This document shows, piece by piece, positions 1 to 10,624 of a stretch of DNA of 64,000 bases. The notes below the pieces were generated by a model. It saw only the letters and a list, made by a program, of their open reading frames with translations. It had not been told where the DNA came from and made no database searches. Source of the stretch: Hymenopellis radicata. Its lineage: Eukaryota > Basidiomycota > Agaricomycetes > Agaricales > Physalacriaceae. Numbering within the stretch: position 1 is the stretch's first letter; the number at the start of each line of letters is the position of its first letter. The DNA is taken from positions 1-64,000 of the forward strand of contig JADNRX010000288.1 of the NCBI GenBank assembly GCA_015501595.1. The letters run 5' to 3'. The translations under genes were made by a program, and so were the position numbers.

Positions 1-934
1 CCGTACATGCCAATACAATGTTTCGTCCTTGTCTCTCGATCCACAATGGCAACAGACGACCAAGCGCTACGCTGTCGGCACCTCGAATCCATTATTACGA
101 TGTGCCGCAGCTAATACTGTCATGTATCGGCAGGAAGGAAAACGCGTGGCGCCAGACAATGCGTGTTTTGGCTGTGATGAGCGCATTAACCTAATTACTT
201 ACCATTTGTATATCCCGAACATTTGTTTGTCGGCTCTCTCCAAATGCACGCTCGTCATCAGTGCACAGGTCATTGATCGCGACCTCTAAGCAGAAAGCCT
301 TAGGCTTCCCGCATTGCAGCGCTGCCAGCGCATCGCGGGCTCTTAGTGGAGAGTACAGGACGGTCAAGAACGTATTGGCAAACGGATTCACAATTGTCAG
401 AGGCCATTGCGGCGGTTAGTCGACAGTCCCCGGTAAGCACAAGAAAATCGAGTCAATTGTAAATCGACGGCCGAGTACAAGTAGGTACAGGTAGCATGTG
501 TTTAAAGGAAAGACCAAAAGAGTGGCTGCAACGAGTGAGTACTCGCCATTGCGTTGAGGTATGGCAGGAGTATTAGCTGAGACTGCGATCATGGCCATGG
601 ACAATCGGACCGCTCATCCGCATGCGTGGGAAAGGTCAGGCCAGTTTCATGGCCAGCTGGCAAGCGATCGCTTGCCAGGTTTGCTAGCCCTGGCTTTCGG
701 CCAAGGCCACTGACCGGGACAACACTGACTGGTACCACAATTCTCTGACCGAGGGCCGGGCCGACGTTCCGCGTCTTGACAATTGACCACCATTTGATCA
801 ACATTTGATTCGCCCTACTCGCGTTTCCACCTATAGAACGTGAGCCAAATACGCGTCTTTTTTTGCAGACTTGCTTATCTTCCTCCGTAGAACGCCTACT
901 TCCTGTTTGACCCATCCGGCGCAAGCGCGCATAG
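1..934. other. intergenic, no supported gene
   Basis: I see no convincing coding sequence here; the short open frames show no family resemblance. The right end, from about 780 to 934, is clearly similar to 55,670-55,805: the same GTGAGCC, TTTGCAGACTTGC and TTCCTGTTTGAC landmarks occur in the same order. That makes it part of a dispersed repeat block, into which the element at 935-2018 inserted. Confidence 0.6.
657..678. repeat. perfect 22-bp palindrome
   Basis: The sequence CTGGCAAGCGA is followed directly by its exact reverse complement with no spacer. Extra GGCCAG / CTGGC material on both sides extends the dyad imperfectly. It could form a cruciform or bind a dimeric factor, but no gene start lies close by. 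Confidence 0.7.
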
Positions 935-2018
935 TAGTGAATAGCGCGGGTCGGCTGACCCGGTCCGGGTCGCGGGTACGGGTACTCGCGGGTACGGGTG
1001 CGGGTCTCGGTCCGTTAACCCGTTGTGACCCGCGTGACCCGTGGTCACCCGTGATCAGATAAGACTGATCCCAGATCTGTACCTCTCACCACCACAGCAC
1101 GTCGGCGTAGACGTGCTTGTGGGCCCCGGAAATTTCTCTGGGGCTTCTCTTATATTTTCTCTTTATTTTCCAAGTAGATTGGATGCCGCTGCCGCCCTCG
1201 GATGTGTTCCAGGGCCGCCTGGTGCTCGTCTTCGCGACGGCACCATTCCTGCACGGATTAGTCCCGCGTAAGCCCTCGGGACGAGGCAGCTGCTACCTGG
1301 AGCGCATGTCCAGGCTGGTGATGGTGCCACGGTCAAGAAGGAGAGCGGTACGTCTTGCATTTTGCATTTTTATGCGCGGCGATGCTCTGATGCGCGCAGA
1401 CAAGGTGACGATACACTACGTGGGCACGCTCCTCAATGGGAAAGACGTCCTTATTGCTGCAATCCTCGCTATGCGGCATCCTCGTCTGACCGTCTTCCTC
1501 GGCGCGTTCGTCCAGCTTCTCGGCGCGTCAGTCGTCCGTCCTGTCCGCCACGATGCCATATTCTACCCGCGTTCATCCCGCGCCTATGGACACAAATACT
1601 AGTGGTAGATTATTGCTCTCAGAGCGGCTCATGTAGGTTTTTCGTCGCTTTCGTCTGGCTCTTGCTAACCGATTTATAGAATATGAATGTCGTCGCCGTA
1701 TTCAGTGCACTCACCATCCTCACCCACACCCTCTTCATTATTTCCTTGTCCACGTCGACGCCGCACACAGTAGCCCACTATCTCATGCACGCTGGTGGCC
1801 CCCGCGCAATTGCTCAGGGGTTGCCAACGGGCATGAAAACCTCTACAGAGTGTGTGGCGCAGTGACGGGTGAACGGGCTGCGGGTAACCCATCAACCCGT
1901 AGTAGCCCGAGGGTGAATTCGGCGGGTGACCCGTACCCGTGAGGCGGGTGCGGGTACTCAGCGGGTTCGGGTACGGGTCTCTATCGAATCACCCGCGGGA
2001 CACCCGGGCTATTCACTA
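935..2018. mobile_element. non-autonomous hAT-like DNA transposon (1,084 bp)
   Basis: The element starts TAGTGAATAGCGCGGGT and ends with the inverted counterpart ACCCGGGCTATTCACTA. Behind each end is a subterminal region full of CGGGT/ACCCG repeats. It is bounded by an exact 8-bp direct repeat, GCGCATAG (927-934 and 2019-2026). An uninterrupted version of the flanking sequence, with one GCGCATAG followed by a GGTAACG match, lies near 55,790-55,812, which fixes the insertion boundaries. An 8-bp duplication with this TIR style fits the hAT superfamily. No transposase domain is visible inside, so it would depend on an enzyme supplied elsewhere. Its interior carries an FKBP-like exon pair (1308-1449). 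Confidence 0.85.
1308..1449 (+). pseudogene. captured FKBP-type peptidyl-prolyl isomerase fragment
   Basis: Two exon pieces can be read. Residues like VQAGDGATVKKES end at 1347. A 52-nt GT..AG intron (1348-1399) follows, then DKVTIHYVGTLLNGK in frame across the junction. This matches the N-terminal strand region of FKBP12-type proline isomerases (family knowledge: GDKVTIHYVGTLL precedes the FDSSRDR motif). The similarity stops soon after NGK; the catalytic core and the C-terminus are missing. The piece lies wholly inside the hAT-like element, so it is best explained as host sequence captured by the transposon, with its intron kept. It is not a functional isomerase. Confidence 0.75.
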
Positions 2019-2083
2019 GCGCATAGAAGGTAACGACGCCCATTTTCGCCGACTACCGGCTGACATCCAATTTACAGCCACAA

Positions 2084-3747
2084 ATGGCGGAGAGCCCATG
2101 CCCAACGTGCACCCTCCTCTCCCTCCATCCCAAAGATCCCCTCAAGAAGCGGACTTCCCGTGTTGCCGAGCTTCTTCGCCAGAACCACCCACCACTTGAC
2201 GTAGAGCTCGCTGACTTCCGCCTCGTCGTGGATAAATCTCCCGAAATACTTCAGGACCTGGACGAAAAGATCGCGCAGGCAAGGGAAACACTAGACCATC
2301 TTATCCAGGCGCGTACGCAGGCAGAATTACATCTCGCCGACGCGAAATCCCTTCTCCATCCTATCCGCCGTCTCCCAAATGAGATCATATCCGAAATCTT
2401 CTTCCATTGTGTACCAAATTGGCACACACGATTTTCTTTCGGCTCAGTGCTTTCACTCGATCCACGTAGGGCGCCGTGGACGTTGACGGCAGTGTCTCGT
2501 CGATGGCGAGACATAACGCTGTCATTGCCACAACCTTCATCAAGTTCGATCTTGACGAGTTTCACAAACATATAACTCCTCGTCAGACTGCGTACAAGAC
2601 GACATTGTTCATTGAACGCTCTAAAGGCTATCCCTTATCCGTATATATCGTCGGCTGCAAACCAGACTCCCTTGCAGCCGATCCGGCATTTGCAGCTCTG
2701 GAAGTCTCAATACCACGCTGGAAGTTTCTTTCAACTGCCCTCTCCCCATTGTCCGCTTTCTCAGCCGGAAATGTTTTCTCCAGCCTCGAGCACCTCACAA
2801 TTTACTCCGCCATTGTAGATGTGACCGTCAATCTGGATTTATTTGAAGCTGCGAAGGTGCCCTGCCTTCGCGTGCTTGAAACACGTAGTTGTGTTTCGTG
2901 GCACCGGTTCGAACGCCTCTCCCTTCCATGGTCTCAACTGACCACTTTCCGTGATTTCTCCGCTTTCGACAAAGACGGTTTCGACTTCCTCCAGCAAACC
3001 ACAAATCTGGCGGACCTTGAGGTCAGCCTGGGGAGTGATTGTATGACATCCGTTGCCACTATCGCCCGCCTCCCGAAGGTTCTTCAATTCGTAATCAGGG
3101 AATGTGCAGATGCTGCACCTGGGTGTTTGGAGGAGGTCTTCAAAGTCCTCGAAATGCCGTCCCTGTCCGAACTTTCTCTTTCTTACCATTCCGTGGACAG
3201 AGTTCACTTCTTCCCCGACTTATTTGTGGGTGGGTGCAAACGATTGGTCAAATTACATATTATTGGGAGCATGATGCGACATGCAGACAACACTTCCAAT
3301 CTGCTTCGATTTCTGTCGTGCACTCCGTGCATTCAGGACTTCCGCCTTGTTGACAGGCTGTCCGTCGAGTTCATTGTTGGACTGAAGGTCACTTCGGTCC
3401 CCCCAAGACTTCCATGCCTTCGCATACTTGACATCGGTCGCTGCTCTCGGAGCTCTGACCTAACAAAAGAGACTCCTGTGATCTATGACATGCTACAATC
3501 CAGATATATGCAGCTCGAGGAGATCGACCAACCAGAGGACACGCAAGTCGGAATGATATCAGAAAGTGGCGTGGACGTGACGATGGGCTCCAGCTCAGCA
3601 TCATCGTCTCGGGTGGAACGCCCGGCTCATTGCTTGGAACGAGTACGCGTTCCCCGCTGGTTGTTTGTTAAGAAGGGTCAACGATGGAAGGACATTTGTG
3701 GCGCAATTCAGGTTGAATGTGGTATCAGCATGAAGGATTCCAAGTGA
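2084..3747 (+). pseudogene. F-box family member, one internal frameshift
   Basis: This is a CxxC / coiled-coil / F-box family protein in two frames. Frame one (2084-2575) gives an N-terminal C6-P-T-C9 pair, the NHPPLDVEL segment, a helix-rich coiled-coil stretch and the F-box (RRLPNEIISEIFFHC, then WTLTAVSRRWRDITL). Frame two takes over after about 2540 with DEFHKHITPRQTAYKTTLFIERSKGYPL, the usual post-F-box segment, and runs to the family C-terminus (VPRWLFVKKGQRWKDICG, then VECGISM). Alignment to the paralogues places a single missing base at about 2531-2548, just before the normal PQLW position. No plausible intron reconciles the frames. Unlike the other gene-length members it has no CACGTG module upstream, possibly because the hAT-like element ends only 66 bp before the ATG. 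A sequencing error is possible. Confidence 0.75.
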
Positions 3748-3948
3748 AGTGGCCTGTGGAGTGGGTGAATTCGACGTGGTGCATGCCGGATAATAGGAAG
3801 ATGTTTGTTTGCACCTCAAACATACTAAAGTACTTCAATCCACTTTACTCGTTCTTATATGTAGGCATACGTGAAGGACACATTGTTCATGATTAACAGT
3901 AAAGTGTTACACAGTTACGCAGGCAACGCTCGCATAGACATGACACAA

Positions 3949-5352
3949 TTACTCATCGGCAACTACAATTACACTTTTCGCCAGATTCTCGCCCGCCTGG
4001 ATCTTCCTGATTGCCTCGCCGGCACCTTCCAGACCTTTGGTGATCTCCTCCTTGTACTTGATCTCGCCACTCGCCAACTTCTTCGGGATGACACGGTAAA
4101 ATTCATCGTTCCACTCAAGTTCCACTTGGGTGCGAGGAACCATTCGAGGAAGCCGTTGATAGCAAGGCTGCGCGCGAAGATTTGCCAGAGGTTCTAAGGC
4201 GGGAGTTAGTCCGAGTAAAGCGATTGAAGGCATAAGACAGACCTTGTAAGTCTGGCCCTTGGCATCGTTGTAGGCCGAGATCATACCGCAGACGATGATT
4301 TGACCAAAATCTTTCATCGACTCGATTGCGGCATCGAGAGTAGATCCGCCAACGTTGTCCCAGTACCTGACGAGACGATGAGCGCGACAGACATGAGCAG
4401 TAGTGGTGACATACACATCTAAAGGCCCTTCCTTCTTCAATACCTCCAAGGTATCGGTAGTCTTATAGTTAAATGCTACATCCGCTCCGATTTCTTTCAT
4501 GTACTGGACCTTCGTGTCCGTACCAGCAGAGCCAATAACCTTCAAGCCGTCGAGTTTGGCTAATTGTATTACCATCCTAGTAAATAAAGCGCGTCAAGTG
4601 CCTGATTGGTGGGAAAGCAAATCGGAGGAATGCACGAGCCAACAGCGCCAGCCCCAGTGCTGACGAAGATGGTACCTCCCTTCTTCGCCTTGGCGTATTC
4701 CTTGTAGGCGAAATATGCAGTACGTCCAGGCATACCCGCCGCGCCGACGTAAACTGACCAAGGAAGCGAAGGTTCGGTTTTCGTGATCACTTGCACTGTT
4801 GAGAAGTCGTTGATGACATAGTACTCTTGGAACTCTGGAGGGCTGTTCAGAAGGAAGCTGGATCCAAAAGGAGAACAGACGTACTAATCATGCCAGTAAC
4901 ATGGTCACCAACTTTGATGTCGTGTTTTTCAGAGCGAAGGACCCGTGCCACGCCGTAGTTGTACAATCTGCCGATGTGTCATTAATGTTGCGTCGCTCTG
5001 AATCGAAGAACATACGGTTGTCCAAGGAGATATGTGAGCTATAACGGCGCATCAGCGTGGCATGGGAGTGGGGCTGCAAAGATAATCGTACAGAGTAGGA
5101 TTCGATACTGGCATCGCGCATCTTTCCTCGGAGGTAGGGATCGACGGAAACGACAAGTGTCTTTACCAGGATACCGCCGTTGAGCGGCACATTCTCGAGG
5201 TCGATGATATGACTCGTGTCGTAAACCATCGTCTGACCGGGTATTGGAAAGCCTGATAAAGTCGTCTTAGTTCAGCATATTCACTCAGTCCGAACAAACA
5301 TACCGGTTGGGATCTCGTTGAAAATGACAGCGGAGTTCTGTACAGGTGCCAT
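3949..5352 (-). pseudogene. MDR-family alkenal/prostaglandin-reductase-like oxidoreductase, probably decayed
   Basis: Eight exons can be traced on the minus strand: about 5352-5304, 5252-5092, 5038-5016 (a 23-nt micro-exon), 4967-4885, 4842-4636, 4576-4415, 4366-4243 and 4193-3949. They encode MAPVQNSAVIFNEIPTG, DLENVPLNGGILVKTLVVS, DPYLRGKMRD, LLGQPLYNYGVARVLRSE, GAAGMPGRTAYFAY and STGAGAVGS (the nucleotide-binding glycine motif), then AKLDGLKVIGSAGTD. This is the order of zinc-independent medium-chain dehydrogenase/reductases acting on alkenals or leukotriene/prostaglandin-type enones with NADPH. Two problems argue for decay. In the last exon the frame changes between INGFLEW and VELEWNDEFYRV (about 4130-4145). 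The phase also does not close at the junction near 4885/4842. Partial copies lie at 21,600, 25,270, 33,250 and 43,390. Confidence 0.75.
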
Positions 5353-6069
5353 TATGATGTAGATTTGTGCTTTCCCAGACAGCACGACCGAGCGCCTTTA
5401 TAGTGGCAGCCGTAAGTACATCCGGGTAAGAGACATCCCCGATCGACATCGTTGGTGACTGTTGCAGTGACGTTTTTCCACACGAGTACCGAAGAAAAGC
5501 GGATGGTAAATTTGATGACTGATACAAACAGCTGATGCTTACTTCCACGCTGAGTGAGCGGTGAATAAGTACTTGGGCGATGAATAACATGCCGTCGCGC
5601 TCACTCTGTCCCGAAGTGACGTCGTGCTAGGTTGGCATATCGTGCGATGAATAGAATGACCAAGCGATTACTGTTGCTCGATGGTGACGGACTGCAGATA
5701 CTACGGGATGGACCTGCGTATGAGTATGACTTGGGGTTGATGATGGAAGTCAGGAAGATGTCAGTGGACCGCCATTGTGAGAACAAACAAAACCACATTT
5801 TGACACTGCCCGTGGTGCACAGGAGTTTCCTAGTTAGACCAAATGAGCACACTTTTTTTGAGAGGCGGACGAAAAAAGTGTGGTACGAATGAGAGGAAGG
5901 CGATAAGCCCTCTAGTGACAGCGAAGCAGAATGCAGAACATAACGATAATTCAACTAGGTGAAGTCGTAAGAATAGTACGACCAATTTCCGAGCTGGTGG
6001 ACAGAACGTACCGCGTCCATGGTGAGTGTTGTCAAATTTTTTCTTCTACGAAACTTAGCATATAGCGCA
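5353..6069. other. intergenic, no supported gene
   Basis: No family resemblance was found on either strand. Positions 5353-5590 probably include the promoter of the oxidoreductase: the 25,555-25,640 copy preserves part of the same upstream sequence. Confidence 0.5.
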
Positions 6070-6420
6070 AATGTAGCGTATATTCCTCCGAGCAACAATA
6101 AAAGGAAATAGTCTAGACTCCACTGCCGTGTGGGTGAGTTCTCCAAAGTCACGTCGCGCACGTCCGCTGAGGCCTATGAGCCGTGCCGTTGACCATCTCG
6201 ATGCGATGAGCAATTTCAGTGTTCTGTTAGCCTATACAAATCCGATTTCCTGGGCTACATCCAGAGAGAGTCGAGGGTTCGTCCCTACAACAGTCGACTT
6301 TCTGAGTAGCATGAGCCTCGTTGTGTGTCCATTCGACCTGATGCTTCGCTATTACAGCGCGTGGATACCGGTGCTGTCTGAGATGTTCTGGAAATGAGGG
6401 TGCTATTCAAAGGCTGTGTT

Positions 6421-6486
6421 TGCCAAAATTGGCAATTTTTCCAGGAGCACGTGAGCGTTCCTCCCTTTCTCACTGACGATCACCAC
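6421..6486 (+). promoter_or_regulatory. shared F-box family promoter module
   Basis: The module runs TGCCAAAATTGGCA (dyad), then CACGTG at 6448-6453, then AGCGTTCCTCCCTTTCTC and GACGATCACC. The E-box is 373 bp before the ATG at 6826. The same order of blocks recurs upstream of nine paralogues. Confidence 0.75.
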
Positions 6487-6825
6487 GTTGAACCATCTTG
6501 TTTACACTTAGTCGGTGGTGCTAGGCTATTTAGGGAAATACTCGGTATGTGTTTTCCTTGTAAGCTACTTAGAATTTTTCCAGCTGACGCTCTCAGAGCT
6601 AGGAAGATCGCCTCATAAATTTGCTGCGTCGTCCTGCAGCACGCCAAGTCCTAGTTGAAGTAAGCCAAACCCGCTCGTCTGTAAGCCTTCAATGAACTCT
6701 TTAACTCTTACTAGTACTCGCTTCTGCGCTCTTCGTAGTCGCACATCAAGAAGGGAAATAATTCCAGGTGAAAGCCGGCGCCACTGCATGTTCCTCATCA
6801 TATTGAGACGAAGTAATATTTAGCC

Positions 6826-8547
6826 ATGACCGATACCTCAGCCGTAAGGCTCTGTACCAATTGTACTCTCCTCTTGGTTCCGCCTAAAGAAGCCAACGAG
6901 ACGCGCACACCACGTGTATCGGAACTCCTTCATCAGAACCAGCCTCCGCTTGACCGCGAAATCTCCGATTTGCGCCGTGTCCTCCAGGACACGCCCATCG
7001 TTCTTCGGGATCTCGATCAAAAGATAGCCTGGGCTAGGGAAACATTGGATAACCTCCTCTCTGCACGTAATCAAGCGCAGTCGCACTTCGAGGACGCAGA
7101 GGCCATCCTTCACCCCCTACGCTGCGTTCCTAATGAAGTCCTCTTTGAAGTTTTCCAGAACTGTAGTCAAATCTTGGAGGACCCATTGGACGATTTCTTT
7201 GATTCACTCAATCCTCGGATGGCGCCTTGGGTTCTGACTCACGTCTGCCGCCGTTGGAGGCAGCTTTCCCTCCAGTCGCCCAGGCTTTGGACATGTTTGT
7301 TGCTTAATTTTTACGAGCACGAGCATCGCGGTGTAACATGGCGTCGGTGCGCCTACAAAACAGGGCTCTTCATCGAACGGTCTAAAAGCCTTCCCATGAC
7401 AGTCTACTTATCCAGCGAAGAGTGCCTTCTTGACCACCCGGTCCTCTCTGTACTAGAGGTCAGCATCCCTCGTTGGGAGCGCCTTTGGGTGGACCTTCCT
7501 CGAACGTCCTTACAGTATTTCTCCGGCAATCCTTTCCTAAGCCTTCGCGTCCTAGAGATCGATCAACACGTGGAGGAAGACTGGGATACGAACCTCGATA
7601 TTTTCAGCTCGAATTCACCCGCACTTCGAGTACTCCAGTCAAAACCTGATTGGCAAGCTCTTGAACGGGTTCAACTTCCCTGGACACAGTTCCTCACTGT
7701 CAACGAATATCCTGCCTTCGACGTTCATGGCTTCGAGTATCTTCGCAGGATGACGAACCTAAAAGACCTGGAGGTCGTTGTGTCATCTGGTTACGCTCCC
7801 ATCGAAACTATGTTGTTGTTGACAAACCTTCACCGTCTCTCGATCGTTGAAGACGCCGCGGCAGCACCGGGTCGCGGGAAGGAATTCTTCTCGTCTTTGA
7901 TGACCCCCAATCTCCGCGAACTAGAACTCAGGTTTCCAGTTAAGAAACGAGTCGCTCATTTCCCGACATTTGGCGCCGGTGCAGCAGAGAAGCTGGTGAA
8001 ACTGGACATCACAGGTGCCATGGGTTGGCATGCGGACAATACCAATAATCTCCTGGACTTCCTCTCCCTCACCCGCTGTGTGGAGCAGTTACGCGTGGAC
8101 GACATTTGCATGACAGCGGACTTCTTCGTTGGTCTGACTGTATTGGAGAAATCCTCGCAATCAGGTCCGACCAGGTTGCCATTCCTTCGTATCCTGGATG
8201 TCGTGGAATGCACCTGCCATGCCAGCCTTGAAGCCGATATCGCACCCATATTCGACATGCTGGAATCTAGGATGATAGACTTGGAGGCACCAGAAACGAA
8301 AGCCATCCATGTCTCTCAGTCCGGTGTTGATCCAAGTATCCCCAGTGATGCCTCCAACCAAATACGTCCGCCTGGATTGACGTCGCGCCATCGTCGCAGC
8401 TGCTTGCAGACAATACGGGTTCCACGTTGGTTATATATCAACAAGGTCCAGCGTTGGAGGGATATATGTGCCATATTCGAAGTAGAATGCGGTGCTAACG
8501 TCGACGACAACGACGAAGATGATGATGCAGACGATGGCGGTGCATAA
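6826..8547 (+). CDS. F-box family protein (CxxC / coiled coil / F-box), intact
   Basis: The protein has 573 residues. By family knowledge it is a substrate-recruiting subunit of an SCF-type E3 ubiquitin ligase; its substrate is unknown. In order one sees: an N-terminal Cys pair (C10-x-x-C13, CTNC); the NQPPLDREI segment; a coiled-coil helix at about residues 45-95 (DLDQKIAWARETLDNLLSAR); the F-box core (LRCVPNEVLFEVFQNC, then WVLTHVCRRWRQLSLQSPRLW) at about 97-160; a long C-terminal region with leucine-rich strands (LHRLSIVEDAA); and the family end block VPRWLYINKVQRWRDIC-IFEVECG. The last 20 residues form an Asp/Glu-rich tail not shared with the minus-strand paralogues. The ATG aligns with the MADT start of the other members. 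The copy at 44619 is about 95% identical by eye. Confidence 0.9.
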   Translation: MTDTSAVRLCTNCTLLLVPPKEANETRTPRVSELLHQNQPPLDREISDLRRVLQDTPIVLRDLDQKIAWARETLDNLLSARNQAQSHFEDAEAILHPLRCVPNEVLFEVFQNCSQILEDPLDDFFDSLNPRMAPWVLTHVCRRWRQLSLQSPRLWTCLLLNFYEHEHRGVTWRRCAYKTGLFIERSKSLPMTVYLSSEECLLDHPVLSVLEVSIPRWERLWVDLPRTSLQYFSGNPFLSLRVLEIDQHVEEDWDTNLDIFSSNSPALRVLQSKPDWQALERVQLPWTQFLTVNEYPAFDVHGFEYLRRMTNLKDLEVVVSSGYAPIETMLLLTNLHRLSIVEDAAAAPGRGKEFFSSLMTPNLRELELRFPVKKRVAHFPTFGAGAAEKLVKLDITGAMGWHADNTNNLLDFLSLTRCVEQLRVDDICMTADFFVGLTVLEKSSQSGPTRLPFLRILDVVECTCHASLEADIAPIFDMLESRMIDLEAPETKAIHVSQSGVDPSIPSDASNQIRPPGLTSRHRRSCLQTIRVPRWLYINKVQRWRDICAIFEVECGANVDDNDEDDDADDGGA

Positions 8548-8694
8548 ATGAGTTTTCAGAACCGGGTTTGAACTGTTTTGTAAGTAACATAATTGTTACG
8601 GTTTGCTCTGGGTTTTTCTTGCCCGTACGTATGGATCAACGGTTCGTCACATAGAATCGTTCGAGTTGAAAAGTATAATTCTATGGACAGTAAA

Positions 8695-9516
8695 TGGGAA
8701 CCCGCAACGCCTGCGAGGTTCGCGGCCTGTTTGGCTTTGTTGTTTTTGGATGCTCCCGCGCCGATCGAGACAAAAACATGGGCCCGCCTTGCACATCCTC
8801 GTTCTCAATCAACACTCGACGGATCTCGCCAAGATTTGGTAGAACTGTTACTTAGATATATACGTTGAGATTGTTCGAGCCGTTTTTTAATATATTATGA
8901 AATACATGAACTCTGCACACTGTATTGCGGAACATGCAAAGGAGGTCACAATGGCCTTCTAAAATTTCTGTCACCACTATGGGATAAGCCACGACTATAT
9001 CCATTGTCTGAGAGTGTTCTGTGACCGTAGGGCATCAGAAATGGGTGAAACAGAGGTGTGGAATGACCGCCACGGACCGTGGGAATCCAGATCAAAGCAA
9101 ACTCGGGATATTCTACAAGGTTATGCCACAGAATCTGACCTCAAATTGCAAGCGAACATGACTAAGAGATATCTAGTAGCATATCTAGATACTATTTAAG
9201 GTACAAGAAGAGCTCCAGCATTCATTCAAGTCATCTAGCCTATCTTATTCGGCAACAACAGATCTCATAACATCCATAGCAACAAAACAGTTCGAAGAAA
9301 ATGCCTATAAGCTGGGAATAGGTAAGGTTATATGGTCTAGTATTGATTCTTCATTTCAGGATAGTGCAAAGTCGTGAGGGAGGGGAGACGTTGACGCGAC
9401 TTCAGCGGACCATAAGAATTCAAGAAAAGTGATCGATACGTACCATTTGCGGTAATAGCCCTTGGAACAAACAAAGCCAAATAGGCCGCGAACCTCGCAG
9501 GCGTTGCGGGTTCCCA
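8695..9516. mobile_element. non-autonomous inverted-repeat DNA transposon (822 bp)
   Basis: Both ends carry a 47-bp terminal inverted repeat with one mismatch, beginning TGGGAACCCGCAACGCC and running through GAGGTTCGCGGCC. It is flanked by the direct repeat CAGTAAA (8688-8694 and 9517-9523). The duplicated partner near 46,490 reads straight through with one CAGTAAA, so this is a true insertion into copy 1 after the duplication. No transposase is visible in the interior. The target duplication is 7 bp if the TIR ends are symmetric, or 8 bp if one terminal base is reassigned, which leaves the superfamily open. Confidence 0.9.
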
Positions 9517-10389
9517 CAGTAAAACAATATGTACAGTAAGGATACATTTGAAGTAGTAGTTGAACAACCGTGAATATATAGGATAGTAGCACGGCCGAAG
9601 CAATGAAATTATCCAGTACCGGGAAACAACCTTATGGGTCCGCGACGATCCATGTACTTACTGCGGGAGGAGATGCCACAGCATCTTCCGCTACGGGCAA
9701 ACTACTACCTGGATGCTTCTTCGACACCAATCCGCTGGTCGGACGTTGGCGCTTTGGCGGTGGTCCACCCACGGAATCCGTTGAACTCGGGGTTGTTAAT
9801 CTCGTTCGAAGACTGTACAGAGGCATTCGACTGCAATCTCTTCGACCGCCGTGGGCTAGGCGCCGTCGTGCGGTGCTAAAAAAAACGGGATTGAGGAACG
9901 CTGTTGTACAGATGTGAGTAATCCAAAAAAGCAGCCTGAAGTAGGACGACATAGAAAGTAATCCATCGCAGCGCCGACACAGATATATCCAGGGATATTA
10001 GCTCTCATCGTATGCGGTTCATACGAGGACGGAGGCGAAAGCAGAGGTGTTAGTAGACGAAGCGAATTAAATGTAAACACTATCGTAAGCCTCTTTTAAT
10101 AAAGATCCAGTAACAGGATAACTTACCCATTCCCGTACCAAATAAATAGAGTTGACGTCTGCGAATGGAACCGGGCTGAAAGAGGGATCCGCCAAATAAT
10201 CTCTTTCGTACTGGGTATCCGTCGAGACTGGGACCGAGGCCGAGTCAGAAATAATTCTGTTCACAGGCGACTGGAGGAGTAGTCGAGATGAAAGGCCGAA
10301 TGAGAGCGAGTGGGTTCATCGAGATCATGGCTTTGGAATGCAGGTCGACGCTACTGCGGTCAAGTCAGAAGACTAGATGGAAATGACAC
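9517..10389. other. intergenic with unidentified duplicated frame (9634-9879)
   Basis: An 81-codon frame (MGPRRSMYLLREEM..., with RWSDVGALAVVHPRNPLN) is kept open in both duplicated copies (9634 here, 46606 in the partner), but the ends differ. I do not recognise a family. The rest, to 10,389, shows nothing convincing. Confidence 0.35.
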
Positions 10390-10560
10390 GAAAGGACGCA
10401 CCTCAGTCTTTAACAGCGTGTAGGGCGCGTTCCCGTCGGACCGATCTCTGTCGCTAACTCCAGGCGGTGGGGAGGGCACTGAGTGCAGTTTCCGATAATC
10501 CGGTTTGCGCCTCGCCATCGTCGTTGTCAGCGGCGGCGGTGGTCGTGGAAGTAAGAAGCA
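10390..10560 (-). pseudogene. short remnant of amidohydrolase repeat
   Basis: AACAGCGTGTAGGGCGCG and the following CGGACCG..CTGTCGCTAA segment resemble 34,350-34,400 and 48,010-48,070, where amidohydrolase N-terminal sequence is still readable. Here only flanking scraps survive. Confidence 0.4.
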
Positions 10561-10624
10561 GAGAACCGAGATCTCGAATTCATTCGAAGCGGGATTGGTC
10601 CAGAAGACGACCGGTTAGAATTAC

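Larger units (their letters stand above)
6070..9860. repeat. segmental duplication, copy 1 (partner 43845-46820)
   Basis: From the ATATTCCTCCGAGCAACAAT landmark through the promoter, the F-box gene and its 3' flank, to CTCTTCGACCGCC near 9860, this block is nearly identical to 43,845-46,820 in the same orientation. The main difference is the 822-bp insertion at 8695-9516, present only here. The right-hand breakpoint is sharp: after GACCGCC the two copies have unrelated sequence. Confidence 0.9.

Noticed and set aside
9634..9879. Possible reverse transcriptase/RNase H fragment (DASSTPIRWSD)
   Set aside because: Only a short superficial likeness; no catalytic motif or neighbouring retroelement domain.
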